From contig NZ_BMVW01000010.1 in the NCBI RefSeq assembly GCF_014650915.1, forward strand, positions 124,001 to 188,000: DNA of 64,000 nt. Reading direction: 5' to 3'. The DNA is from Streptomyces poonensis (GTDB lineage: Bacteria > Actinomycetota > Actinomycetes > Streptomycetales > Streptomycetaceae). Both the position numbers and the translations under genes were made by a program. Of this stretch, positions 35,493 to 43,804 are shown one piece after another (position 1 is the first letter of the stretch; the number at the start of each line of letters is the position of its first letter). Under the pieces are notes generated by a model. It ran no database searches, was not told the origin of the DNA, and saw only the letters and a list, made by a program, of their open reading frames with translations.

Positions 35493-35608
35493 TGCCGAGA
35501 AGCGGGGCCCGCCCGTATCCCCTCTTGAGTTCAGGACAGAACCTGACCTGAACCCCGCCTACCGTCGCTGTCAACAGCCACCATCAGCGAGTCAGCAGGA
35601 GGATCACC

Positions 35609-36142
35609 ATGCCCGAGCAGTCCGACGTCACGCCGGCGGGCTACACCACCGTCGCGCCCTGGGTCGTCACCGATGACACAGGGGCTTTCCTCGACTTCGT
35701 CTCCCAGGCGTTCGGGGGAGAGGAACTGGCCCGGGTCCTGACCGAGGACGGTTCGATCGGCCACGGTGAGATCCGGGTCGGGAACACCGTCGTGCTGGCC
35801 TTCGACCGACGCGCGGACTGGCCCGCCATGCCGAGCCTGTTGCGCGTGTTCGTCGCCGACGCCGACCAGGCGTTCTCGCAGGCTGTCGCAGCGGGCAGCC
35901 ATGTCGTCACTCCGCTCGCGGACAACGCCTTCGGCCAGCGCGGGGGGCGCGTCAAGGACCCGTTCGGCAACATCTGGTGGGTGGTCAGCCTCGTGGAGGA
36001 CCTGACCGAGGCCGAGATGTGGAAGCGGCTCCAGGAACCCGTGTACGCCGAGGACATGCGCGTGGCTCAGGAGACACTCGATGCCGAACTCAGCGGTCGG
36101 GACCGCGGGCGCAGCAGCGCTCCTGTCAGGGTGAGCGGCTGA
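35609..36142 (+). CDS. VOC family (glyoxalase/PhnB-like) protein
   Basis: A 177-residue vicinal-oxygen-chelate fold protein: YTTVAPWVVTDDTGAFLDFVSQAFGG at the start, RVFVADADQAFSQAVAAGSHVVTPL in the middle and GGRVKDPFGNIWWVVS at the end, the PhnB-like signature. About 45 residues of extra C-terminal sequence have an acidic helix. Substrate unknown. AGGAGG precedes ATG 35609. Confidence 0.85.
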   Translation: MPEQSDVTPAGYTTVAPWVVTDDTGAFLDFVSQAFGGEELARVLTEDGSIGHGEIRVGNTVVLAFDRRADWPAMPSLLRVFVADADQAFSQAVAAGSHVVTPLADNAFGQRGGRVKDPFGNIWWVVSLVEDLTEAEMWKRLQEPVYAEDMRVAQETLDAELSGRDRGRSSAPVRVSG

Positions 36143-36304
36143 CCGGGCTGACTGGGCTGACCGGGCACAACCCTCGCGGCCCGTCGTGAGTCAAAGACAC
36201 CACGATGAGGTGAGGGCCTTCGCATAGCCGGGCCACAGGAATGGCGTGAATGGCATACGATGCGCGCGACCCTCATAAAGATCACGTAAGAGGATGTACA
36301 CGCC

Positions 36305-37195
36305 ATGGCAATCCGCGCTCCGTATCGCTCCCTTCGCGGCATATCCGCCGTTGCCGCCCTGCTCGCGATCGGCGCGGTGGGATGCTCTGACGTCACCGAC
36401 GCCGTCGACAGCGCCAAGGACAGCGCGAAGAAGGTGGCTCGTCAGCGCTCGGTGTTCTCGCTGGACGTCGGCGACTGCTACAACCCGAACGGCAAGGCCG
36501 AGGGGACGGCGTACACCGTCGAGATCGTGCCCTGCGACGAGGCGCACGAGGGCCAGGTCGTCGGCGAGTTCGCGATCGACGACGAGGGCAAGGAGTACCC
36601 CGGCGACGACGGGGTCTCGACGATCGCGGACACCCGCTGCCCGGTCGAGGCGCAGAAGTACGCCCCGGACACCTGGGCGCTCCCCAAGGGCGTCGGCCTC
36701 TTCTACTACACGCCGACCAAGGAGAGCTGGGCGACGGGTGACCGCGCGGTGAGCTGCACCTACACCGCGGAGAACGGCACGTTCAGCGGCTCGCTGGACA
36801 CCGCGAAGTCCCTCAAGCCCGAGCAGGCCACGTACCTCAAGGGCTCGAACGCGGTCTACGACGCCCTGTGGACGAACCAGCCCGAGAAGGAAACCGTCGA
36901 GGAGGACCTGGCCGGCTACAAGGCGCAGGCCAAGGCCGTCGCGGCCGCCCTCGACGCACACGTCAAGGGCCTGGACGGCATCGAGGGCACCGAGGTCGGC
37001 AAGCTCCGCGCGACGCTGACGAAGGCGGCCGGGAACTGGCAGAAGGCCGCGGACGCCGCCGACGTCGACGCGTTCTACATCGCCTACGACCCGGCGTTCA
37101 CCGACATCGACCCGAACATGTCGGTCGCCGCCCGCAAGGAACTGGGCCTGGCCACCACCGTCCCGGCCGACGAGGCCGAGGTCTGGGCGGGCTGA
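36305..37195 (+). CDS. Septum-formation family lipoprotein
   Basis: A 296-residue lipoprotein: lipobox IGAVGC with Cys27, then a short helix and the septum-formation-type domain (FSLDVGDCYNPNG, EIVPCDEAHEGQVVGEFAIDD, VSCTYTAENGTFSGSLDTAKS), followed by a helical C-terminal part. It is expected on the outer membrane face of the cell. Preceded by AAGAGGATG, giving ATG 36305. Function beyond the domain name is not established. Confidence 0.82.
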   Translation: MAIRAPYRSLRGISAVAALLAIGAVGCSDVTDAVDSAKDSAKKVARQRSVFSLDVGDCYNPNGKAEGTAYTVEIVPCDEAHEGQVVGEFAIDDEGKEYPGDDGVSTIADTRCPVEAQKYAPDTWALPKGVGLFYYTPTKESWATGDRAVSCTYTAENGTFSGSLDTAKSLKPEQATYLKGSNAVYDALWTNQPEKETVEEDLAGYKAQAKAVAAALDAHVKGLDGIEGTEVGKLRATLTKAAGNWQKAADAADVDAFYIAYDPAFTDIDPNMSVAARKELGLATTVPADEAEVWAG

Positions 37196-37257
37196 CGCCC
37201 CGTCGGGTCGGCGGGGCCGTGTCTGTCAGGGACCCGGCCCCGCTTCCCGCATTCCTG

Positions 37258-37289
37258 CGATCACACGATCACACGATCACACGATCACG
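37258..37289. repeat. CGATCACA 8-bp tandem repeat (four units)
   Basis: CGATCACA repeats four times, the last ending in G, between the lipoprotein gene and the zinc-ribbon protein gene. Such palindromic-core repeats can be unstable. No function is seen. Confidence 0.9.
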
Positions 37290-37315
37290 ACGGGAATGAA
37301 CCCCGCGGTGGCGGC

Positions 37316-37873
37316 TCAGCGCTGCCAGAGGAAGGCGGCCTCGCCGCAGGGCGAGCAGCCGAAGACGTAACCGCGGCCTCCGCCACCGAAGTTCGCCGAG
37401 GTGGCGTGGTCGTAGCCCTCCTCCAGCGACGCCGTGAACGTCATACGGGTGCCGCAGGACGGACAGGTGGGCGTCTCATCGTCCTGGAGCCAGTCCGCCT
37501 CGCCGCCCAACCGCCCCAGTACCGGTACGTCTTCGTCGGCGGGTGTGTCACCAGGATGGGCACGCAGCGCTGTCACCGCCCCGAGCCGTGCCTCACCCTC
37601 GGCGGGCACAGCGGCCGGGGAAAGCGCGCCGGAGAACAGGAACGCCTTGTTGGCACCGGAGCCGGCGTCCCAGTCGTCACACATCCCGGGATCGTTCTGG
37701 CAGAAGAAGACGGCGACGACACCGTGCTGCAGCGGCAGATGAGCGAGGAACTGCATCGCCCCGCCGCACTCGCGACACATGGGCCAGACAAATCCGTCCG
37801 GGACGAGTGGGACGCCGCCGGTACGGGGCACGTGTGCGTCGGCGGAGGTGTCCCCGTCGTAGATGAGCAGCAT
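37316..37873 (-). CDS. CxxC-knuckle protein, YwqG/DUF1963-like
   Basis: A 185-residue protein starting at MLLIYDGDTSADAHVP. Two Cys-x-x-Cys knuckles, MCRECGGAM near residue 32 and TCPSCGTRM near 139, frame a small beta-rich domain; a third pair (FGCSPCGEA) is at the C-terminus. The VLGRLGGEADWLQDDE segment resembles DUF1963/YwqG-type proteins. Zinc binding is likely, DNA or protein binding unknown. A longer frame to 38068 is less likely: it overlaps the divergent DinB gene. Confidence 0.66.
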   Translation of the reverse strand: MLLIYDGDTSADAHVPRTGGVPLVPDGFVWPMCRECGGAMQFLAHLPLQHGVVAVFFCQNDPGMCDDWDAGSGANKAFLFSGALSPAAVPAEGEARLGAVTALRAHPGDTPADEDVPVLGRLGGEADWLQDDETPTCPSCGTRMTFTASLEEGYDHATSANFGGGGRGYVFGCSPCGEAAFLWQR

Positions 37874-38012
37874 GGTGTCAGAGCCTAGGCGAGCCGCTGG
37901 GCCCGCGAAGCGGGGCCGTCGCGTACGCGAGGTCGGGTACCTCACCCGAGCCCGCCTCGATACTCGATAAATGCCTCGACAGAGGCCACGGGGACCGGGA
38001 ATGCTGCGCGGG

Positions 38013-38519
38013 ATGCCAAGAATCACTGACACGCCTCCCGCGTGGGACGAGCGCACCCAGCTCACCACATTCCTCGACTACGCCCGTGACACCGCCCGAG
38101 CCAAGTGCGAGGGCGTCTCCGCGGAGAACGCCCGCAAGGCGCTCCTGCCGGGCTCACCGCTGATGACCCTGAGCGGACTGATCAACCACCTCCGCTGGGT
38201 CGAGTACTGGTGGTTCCAGGTGGTCTTCCTCGGCGAGGAGGACGAGGGCCCCTGGACCGACGAGGATCCCGACCGCGAGATGCGTATCGCCGTCGACTTC
38301 CCGCTTCCGCAGCTGCTCGACGAGTACGCCGCACAGAGCGCCCGCTACCGGGAACTGGTCGCCGCGCACGCCCTGGACACCAAGGCCAAGCGCGCCGTCC
38401 GCAACGGCCTCCACGTCGACCTGCGCTGGATCCTCCTCCACCTCACGGAGGAGACGGCCCGGCACAACGGTCACCTGGACATTCTGCGGGAGATGCTGGA
38501 CGGGACGACCGGCGACTAG
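38013..38519 (+). CDS. DinB-like/DUF664 family protein
   Basis: A 168-residue four-helix-bundle protein. PPAWDERTQLTTFLDYARDT and LINHLRWVEYWWFQVVFLG, with LHLTEETARHNGHLDILRE, match the DUF664 branch of DinB-like putative metal-dependent enzymes; His in LINHLRW, Glu and His in EETARHNGH form the metal site. Many are mycothiol-linked. ATG 38001 is an alternative start. It overlaps the convergent next gene by four bases. Confidence 0.84.
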   Translation: MPRITDTPPAWDERTQLTTFLDYARDTARAKCEGVSAENARKALLPGSPLMTLSGLINHLRWVEYWWFQVVFLGEEDEGPWTDEDPDREMRIAVDFPLPQLLDEYAAQSARYRELVAAHALDTKAKRAVRNGLHVDLRWILLHLTEETARHNGHLDILREMLDGTTGD

Positions 38520-38845
38520 CCCGCTCCCTGACCTTCGAGCACCTCGTCGCTCCACCGGAACCACGCCTCGTCACCGTCGATGTGCAGCAGGAAGTCGGCC
38601 ACCGGTCCTGACGGCGACACCAGCGTCAATACCCGGGGAATGCGGTCATAGACCGCGTCGAACCGCTCGAAGTCGTCCGCTGCCATGACGGCCAGAACCT
38701 CGTCGAACCACGGTTTCACTTCGGCGAACCCAGGCTCGGCGACGAACCTGCCGCGCAGCCAGGGGAAGTCGCTCTCCGCCACGGTGATCGTGCCGATCAG
38801 GGAGCTTTGGCGCATGACACGCCACGTGGCCTGCTCATCCGTCAT
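38516..38845 (-). CDS. Hypothetical protein (109 residues)
   Basis: A 109-residue acidic protein with no recognised motif (MTDEQATWRVMRQSSL, RIPRVLTLVSPSGPVADFLL). Its start ATG overlaps the stop of the DUF397 gene (ATGA), so it is translationally coupled to it, and its end overlaps the convergent DinB-like gene by four bases. Confidence 0.6.
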   Translation of the reverse strand: MTDEQATWRVMRQSSLIGTITVAESDFPWLRGRFVAEPGFAEVKPWFDEVLAVMAADDFERFDAVYDRIPRVLTLVSPSGPVADFLLHIDGDEAWFRWSDEVLEGQGAG

Positions 38846-39060
38846 CAGGTCGTCGGCTGTCCATGCTGCACGACCTGGAGGAAGAGGCGCCAGGCATCCC
38901 TGCTTACGCTGAGCACGGACATCTCAGGGCACTTGGAGTCACGTATGAAAGCACCGTGCTCGGTCATCGCGCACTCGACGCACTCTCCTCCAGCGCCGTT
39001 GCTGTAAGACGACGTAAACCAGACCAGACGGCCGGGGCCACTGGCATCTGCGAAGCTCAT
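38845..39060 (-). CDS. DUF397 family small regulator
   Basis: A 71-residue protein with WFTSSYSNGAGGECVECAMT and FIRDSKCPEMSVLSVSRDAWRLFLQ, the DUF397 signature. Streptomycete DUF397 proteins are partners of adjacent XRE-type regulators, as here: the XRE gene ends at 39057, overlapping the DUF397 start. The pair commonly acts in developmental or antibiotic control (BldB/WhiJ-like systems). Confidence 0.9.
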   Translation of the reverse strand: MSFADASGPGRLVWFTSSYSNGAGGECVECAMTEHGAFIRDSKCPEMSVLSVSRDAWRLFLQVVQHGQPTT

Positions 39061-39905
39061 CCTGCGTAATCCTTTAGCACCGACGTGACCAACTGGGCAG
39101 AGCGTTGAGGACTCAGGGCGGCGGCTCGTAGGCCGTCGAAAGCCCTGGTGTACTCACGGACATGATGCTCGCCTTCCAGGTACACCGCATCCGTGATGCC
39201 GTCCCGGTAGACAAGATCAGGGTCTTCCTGCGCAGGGAATCCCAGCATGGTGAACGAGCCCGTGGCTGGATAGGTGCCCGAGTCGAAGGGGAGGACTTGT
39301 AGCGTCACGGACGGCATGTCGGCAGTGACTAGGACGGCTTCAAGCTGTTCGCGCATCAGGGCGCGGTCACCGATGACGTTCCGAAGGGCACTCTCGTGCA
39401 CGATGAACCACGCGTCGGGGGCGTCTGCACGCGTCAGCATCGCCTGGCGCTCCATGCGTACGCGTACGGCTCTGTCGATGTCCTTAGCAGCCATGTGCCC
39501 ACCGGCTTTGTGCAGCTCGGAAGCATAGGCCTCGGTCTGCATCAGCCCCGGTAGCACCTCGCATTGGTACTGGCGCAATGTGGAAGCGTCCTGCTCCAGG
39601 CCGATGTAGATGTTGAACCACTCCGGAACGGCGGCGCCGTGCTGCTGCCACCAGCCGCGTACCTTTGCCTGTCGGGCCAGCGACTTGAGGAACTCGCGCA
39701 GCTCATCGCTGGTTTCGTAGAACCGACACAGGGCGTCGACGTCGGACGGTTGCACCCGGCCGCTCCCCGTCTCCATGCGATTGACCTTCGAGCCGCTCCA
39801 GTCCAGGGCTTCGCCGACCTGTGCGCAGGTGAGCGAGCTCCTCTCGCGAAGCTTCTTCAGCTCGATCGACAGACGTCGACGGCGCGCAGTCGGGGAGCCG
39901 GGCAT
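39057..39905 (-). CDS. XRE-family regulator with DUF5753 domain
   Basis: A 282-residue protein: helix-turn-helix at residues 15-70 (LKKLRERSSLTCAQVGEALD, SGSKVNRMETG) then DUF5753, seen as EYIGLEQDASTLRQY-like IYIGLEQDASTLRQYQCEVL and FPAQEDPDLVYRD. I start it at ATG 39905 (GAGAAGGTG upstream); 39932 is alternative. The stop overlaps the DUF397 start, and an inverted repeat at 39987-40001 lies in the divergent gap to the ATPase gene. Confidence 0.9.
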   Translation of the reverse strand: MPGSPTARRRRLSIELKKLRERSSLTCAQVGEALDWSGSKVNRMETGSGRVQPSDVDALCRFYETSDELREFLKSLARQAKVRGWWQQHGAAVPEWFNIYIGLEQDASTLRQYQCEVLPGLMQTEAYASELHKAGGHMAAKDIDRAVRVRMERQAMLTRADAPDAWFIVHESALRNVIGDRALMREQLEAVLVTADMPSVTLQVLPFDSGTYPATGSFTMLGFPAQEDPDLVYRDGITDAVYLEGEHHVREYTRAFDGLRAAALSPQRSAQLVTSVLKDYAG

Positions 39906-39986
39906 CTCAACACCTTCTCGAATAGCGGGCATTCAGTCTCCCGCCAAGGGTGGGGACTGCCAATCACTCAGAAGTGGGATTCTCGC

Positions 39987-40001
39987 CGTGCACATTGCAC
40001 G
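39987..40001. promoter_or_regulatory. Inverted repeat between the XRE gene and the ATPase gene
   Basis: CGTGCA-CAT-TGCACG is a perfect 6-3-6 inverted repeat in the 196-base divergent gap. XRE proteins bind short palindromes, so this is a candidate operator for autoregulation of both sides. Confidence 0.5.
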
Positions 40002-40101
40002 ACGGGATAAGCGGCGAGCACTCTAGACGTCGATGCACTGAGCGTGAGTGCAAGTGACGCTCCGCTGTCAGGGTCTGTCGACTGCGACGAGAGGGGTCTT
40101 C

Positions 40102-40767
40102 GTGAGCCAGGAAGCGTGTGTGCCGCGCAAACCGTGGGAGCTGACATTCTCGGCCGAGCCCGCAGAAGTGGCCGCTCTGCGGCGCATCATGCGGCTCCAC
40201 TTGGGGATTTGGGGTCTGCAGCACATCACCCACGACGCCCAGCTCTGCATGAGTGAACTCGTGTCCAACGTCATCACCCATGTCGGGGACGGGACACCGG
40301 CCACACTCGCAGTCGCCATGAACGGCACGTATCTGCGGATCGAGGTCCATGATCCCGACACGCGCGCACTCCCCACTCTGCGCGACGTGGGTTCCGATTC
40401 CGAGACCGGCCGAGGCATGGCCCTCGTCGGTGTCATTGCCGACCACTGGGGTGTCCAGCTCCAACCGGAACGAAAGGTGACGTGGTGCGAACTGGCGACT
40501 GAGCAGGCGCCAGCCCTCTCGGTTAGTCAGAGCCCGCGATTGAGCCGAGCCCAAGGACTCCTTGATCTCTATGCAACTGATCAACCACTACGCGTGGCCC
40601 ATGTCGCGTCGGACCGCCTGAGTTCGGCCTGTGCAGAGGCGGCGGCTGTCGATATCGTCGTCGACATTCTTTACTGGCTGCATGCTCATGGATGCGATGC
40701 CGATGAGTTCCTAGACCGGGCTCAGACGCACTTCGAGGCGGACGCCAATCTTCGGCGGTCAGAGTGA
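40102..40767 (+). CDS. RsbW-like ATP-binding protein with extra C-terminal region
   Basis: A 221-residue GHKL-type protein, from GTG 40102 with GAGAGGGG upstream. The N box ELVSNVITH (near residue 54), the G1 box VHDPDTR and the G2 box GRGMALVGVIADHW are intact, so it binds ATP. RsbW-like proteins act as anti-sigma kinases. The last 80 residues after the ATPase (LSRAQGLLDLYATDQPLRVA to QTHFEAD) form an added helical region I do not recognise. Next to XRE and DUF397 genes this is a typical streptomycete triad. Confidence 0.82.
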   Translation: MSQEACVPRKPWELTFSAEPAEVAALRRIMRLHLGIWGLQHITHDAQLCMSELVSNVITHVGDGTPATLAVAMNGTYLRIEVHDPDTRALPTLRDVGSDSETGRGMALVGVIADHWGVQLQPERKVTWCELATEQAPALSVSQSPRLSRAQGLLDLYATDQPLRVAHVASDRLSSACAEAAAVDIVVDILYWLHAHGCDADEFLDRAQTHFEADANLRRSE

Positions 40768-41112
40768 ACGGACGACTTTATGCCCCGTCGGGGACCGCGG
40801 ACGTGCAGAGATGGGGCGGTGTACTGGCGCCGCCCCACATGGCCAGGCTTTGTGGGCCCCGAAACCTCTGATGCCAGGCTCAACACAGATCGGATGCGTC
40901 ATGCGTCCGGTGGCACCCACATGCTCGCAATGCGAGTGGGCTCACCCTCGCTCCGGATTAGCACCAACTGCAAGCCCGCTGAACCTTGGGCTTGCAGTTG
41001 CTGGCCTGCCCGAAAGTCGATCACAAATGCTAGAGGTGTTCCTAACTCGCACCGATGTAACGTGTCGGACAACGCAGGGTCATACCGCGAAAATAAGCAC
41101 TTCTAAGGCGAA
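40768..41112. other. 345-base non-coding stretch at the island edge
   Basis: No gene is supported. It contains a perfect 13-bp inverted repeat at 40965-41000. The base composition is mixed and the region lies between the core-like ATPase gene and the IS1380 relic. Confidence 0.4.
40965..41000. terminator. Strong inverted repeat (terminator candidate)
   Basis: CAACTGCAAGCCC and GGGCTTGCAGTTG pair perfectly over 13 bases with a 10-base loop, about 200 bases after the ATPase gene and facing the relic. Confidence 0.7.
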
Positions 41113-41116
41113 GTAG

Positions 41117-41422
41117 CGTATCCGCATCCGCGCCGCCCGCACCGCTGGCCTGCGGAACCTCCCCCTCTACGACACCCAGCAGAACCGGAGCTGGCTGGAG
41201 ATCGTCCAGACCGCCTTGGACATACTAATGACCGGATGCCGATGCTCGCACTGACCGGCACCGCCAGCCTGTGGAAACCTCGCCGGCTGCGGTTCCGCCG
41301 GTTCTCCGCGGCCGGCCAGCCCATCACCACTGGCCGGATCCACTTTCTTCGGCTGGCCCGCCATGGGCCATGGGCCGTTGAAATCACAGGCGTTCTCGAC
41401 CGGCTCACGCTCCAGCCGAGTT
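41117..41422 (+). pseudogene. Relic of an IS1380-family transposase (C-terminal part)
   Basis: The translation reads IRIRAARTAGLRNLPLYDTQ and NRSWLEIVQTALDIL, then switches frame near 41220-41240 to MPMLALTGTASLWKPRRLRF and RRFSAAGQPITTGRIHFLRL. Together they match the C-terminal third of IS1380-type transposases (NLPLHDTAQNRIWLEIVQ, WMPMLALTG, LRLFSAAAQLVTTGRR). The N-terminal two thirds, including the catalytic core, are missing, and the frame is broken, so it is inactive. The relic marks insertion at the edge of the defense-like block. Confidence 0.78.
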
Positions 41423-41545
41423 TCGACTGGCCAGCGGGTCCATGTCCCTACGAGAAGAGGAGCCAGCCCGGAGCAGTGAAACTCGGCGTCCACCCGAGAC
41501 GACGCTCGGGACCTTGGCCTGCCCGCCCGGCCACCGACAACGAAA

Positions 41546-41570
41546 TGGGCCCCACTCTGTCGGGGCCCCA
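41546..41570 (-). terminator. Hairpin after the HEPN gene
   Basis: TGGGCCCC and GGGGCCCCA pair with one bulge around a seven-base loop, about 95 bases beyond the stop of the HEPN gene (minus strand). It may equally be the 3' end of the transposon. Confidence 0.5.
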
Positions 41571-41664
41571 TCACGAAAATCGGAGGTAGGTGTCTGCCGC
41601 GCCAACGCACCGGCATCTCACCCGAAATTTGCGTACGGCGAGTGAAACCACACCCTCAGATTCG

Positions 41665-42282
41665 TCACTTTTGAAGCAGAATTCTGTCGATATCCCGGAA
41701 TCCGTCTCGCACCTTTCTTACGGTAGCTAGCTCGATCTTTGGATCCAACTGCACCTGCATTTTTGCGGACGTATGGGCAACAGTCCCCCTATCTGTCGCC
41801 CAGCCCTCCGTATCATCGAGCCAATCCGCATCGATTTCATCCTTCGTTACACCCAAGGGGAGCAGGATGAGTAGGAGATTTTTCTCCTTTATTCCATTAT
41901 TGCGCTTCTTTATGTAGGTGCTGTAGTGCTTCTTAGCGCTTTCGATGCGCGCAGTGAGTGTCGGGTATTTTATTGATTTATCGCCCAAGTCAGCGAGATT
42001 TTCTGGTATTTTAGGGTTCGAATCCCAGTGCGACATGAGACTTAAAAGGCTTGGGCGAATCCGCCCAGTACGCTCCCACTCCCCGTGTGCGTTGACAATC
42101 ACTTCAAGGGCACGATCTTCGATGAACGACTCGAATTCCGCATGCGCCAACACTCGGAAGGCGCGAGTGCGCTCATGCACGCGATCCGAGTAAAGCCCCA
42201 GAGGATTGAAAGAAGACGGCAGCAAGTTGTGACGCAGTTCGGTGATTCTTCGGGACATGACCTTGTATCGCGGCGATGGCAC
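41665..42282 (-). CDS. HEPN-like RNase (MAE_28990/MAE_18760-type)
   Basis: A 205-residue protein. RITELRHNLLP, VHERTRAFRVLAHAEFESFI at 35-54 and the C-terminal R165-GTVA-H170 (R-x4-H) define a HEPN fold with the catalytic motif of HEPN ribonucleases; the whole resembles the MAE_28990/MAE_18760 family of predicted nucleases. It follows the DUF262 gene by nine bases on the same strand. Codon use is atypical, with AAA, AAT and CTA codons in KEKNLLLILL. Predicted role: RNA cleavage in an abortive-infection response; inferred from family and context. Confidence 0.75.
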   Translation of the reverse strand: MPSPRYKVMSRRITELRHNLLPSSFNPLGLYSDRVHERTRAFRVLAHAEFESFIEDRALEVIVNAHGEWERTGRIRPSLLSLMSHWDSNPKIPENLADLGDKSIKYPTLTARIESAKKHYSTYIKKRNNGIKEKNLLLILLPLGVTKDEIDADWLDDTEGWATDRGTVAHTSAKMQVQLDPKIELATVRKVRDGFRDIDRILLQK

Positions 42283-42291
42283 CGAATCCCC

Positions 42292-43590
42292 CTACGGTAT
42301 GAGTCGATTGTTCTCGAAACGGGGGATGGGGACCTCTGCGCCAGTTACGCGCTCAAGCGCATCGCCCCACAAGGAAAGACGTGTGTGCGTGGCAAAGGGC
42401 GTCTTAGTCGTGGTCTGGATTGACTCAACGAAATCCGGATCTGTGTCACATAGCGCTTTGAACGCTTGCTCCACTGCGCCCTTATTCTCGATGGCAGCGC
42501 TAGCCAGAACTGGATCCCTGAAATAGTAGGTCATGATGTCGAATACTGCGCGGTTGAACCGCCCTTCATAATCGCCGCGCGACCACCTGTAAAATGCATC
42601 TTCGCCGAACACGTCGAAGGTAGCCTGGATCGCTCGATTACATTCATCGGCAGTCTCCTTAATCTCCTCCTCATCATCAACCCACGCCGCATTGAGTTCG
42701 TTCACTGTGTCATCAAGGAACTTCTTCAGGTTCCCCTTATATTCGCCGAGCCTGTATACCATTGCGTAATATCGAAGCATGATTTCTACGTCACGCATTC
42801 GAAAGTCTGGCTTTTTGATGCGCAGAGCGGCCTGAATCTCCGAACTCGCATACGTGGCCACGTCCAGGAAGTCAGTGAACTTCCCGGGATGTAGGGCCTG
42901 GCGCAGTTCCTGAGGGGACAGCCTGACGCTGCCCGTATTCAATCGAAGGAATACCAGATTCAGGAACTCCTCATTCGGCCACCGCCGAACCACCACGGTT
43001 CGGATGGTCTCGTTCAGGAGAGCATTGAGATCGTCGATAAAAGCGCCATCCTCTTCCAGTTTCGCGAGGGTCTTAAGGCGCAAGTCTCCGCGAACGTCAA
43101 GGTTGGTCAGTCCGAACGCTTTTGATCCTTCGTCTCCTCCTGCAACGTCCAAAGAGGAGCCGATAGCGAACTGACGCAGTGTAAGGAGACGCTGCTTTCC
43201 ATCGAGTACAATGAACTTTCCCCGCTGCTTCCGGTCCTCCGCAAGGACAATCTGAGGTACGGGGAGCCCAAGGATAAGAGATTCGATGAACTTACTTTTC
43301 CGAGCTCTATCCCATGCATCTCGCCGCTGGAAGTGCGGGTTCAGCTGGATGTTTCCGCGGCGAAGTTGACTGAGGATCGTTTCTGTCGTCCAGTCAGTGT
43401 CGGTGACAACTGCGCGATGAACGTCTGCCGATGAAACTGCTCCAGGATCGTTCTCCTCACCGTCCTGATCATCGAACAACTCATTCTCGTTTTCAGGAAT
43501 GCGTGCCACCGGTCCGCCTAACGTGTCCGCAGGGATGGGAACTGCCGCCGATTTTAGCGGCGGAGTAGTAGTTATATTGAGGATTGTCAT
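42292..43590 (-). CDS. DUF262 (GmrS/ParB-like) protein
   Basis: A 432-residue protein. An acidic, Pro-rich head precedes the DUF262 fold: NPHFQRRDAWDRARKSKFIE, LGLPVPQIVLAE and V-L-D130-GKQR-LLTL, the NTPase-type DGQQR motif. The HNH domain (DUF1524) that usually completes GmrSD or SspE proteins is absent. The C-terminus ends in a helical region unknown to me. It probably forms one operon with the downstream HEPN gene. The start is uncertain: ATG 43590 has poor spacing, GTG near 43504 is possible. Confidence 0.78.
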   Translation of the reverse strand: MTILNITTTPPLKSAAVPIPADTLGGPVARIPENENELFDDQDGEENDPGAVSSADVHRAVVTDTDWTTETILSQLRRGNIQLNPHFQRRDAWDRARKSKFIESLILGLPVPQIVLAEDRKQRGKFIVLDGKQRLLTLRQFAIGSSLDVAGGDEGSKAFGLTNLDVRGDLRLKTLAKLEEDGAFIDDLNALLNETIRTVVVRRWPNEEFLNLVFLRLNTGSVRLSPQELRQALHPGKFTDFLDVATYASSEIQAALRIKKPDFRMRDVEIMLRYYAMVYRLGEYKGNLKKFLDDTVNELNAAWVDDEEEIKETADECNRAIQATFDVFGEDAFYRWSRGDYEGRFNRAVFDIMTYYFRDPVLASAAIENKGAVEQAFKALCDTDPDFVESIQTTTKTPFATHTRLSLWGDALERVTGAEVPIPRFENNRLIP

Positions 43591-43804
43591 ACCTGGGCAT
43601 TCGATACAGGCTGCGGCTTCCGAAAGTTCGCCGCTTCCTTGCTCTGCCCGCCTATCTAACCAGCTACAGGAACGTGCACATTTACACCTTTCAGCGCGCT
43701 CTACACCTTCAGGCCATCCATCTCACTCTTGGGTACCCTAGCTAATATGGCTTGCGCTGATTCGAAGCTTGACGCGCAGATTGTTGGTGAGGCAGCGGTG
43801 CGTC
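43591..43804. other. Gap between the NB-ARC and DUF262 genes
   Basis: 214 bases of lower GC, with TAGCTAATATGG near 43740 and no coding frame. It may hold a promoter for DUF262-HEPN on the minus strand; no box could be fixed. Confidence 0.3.
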
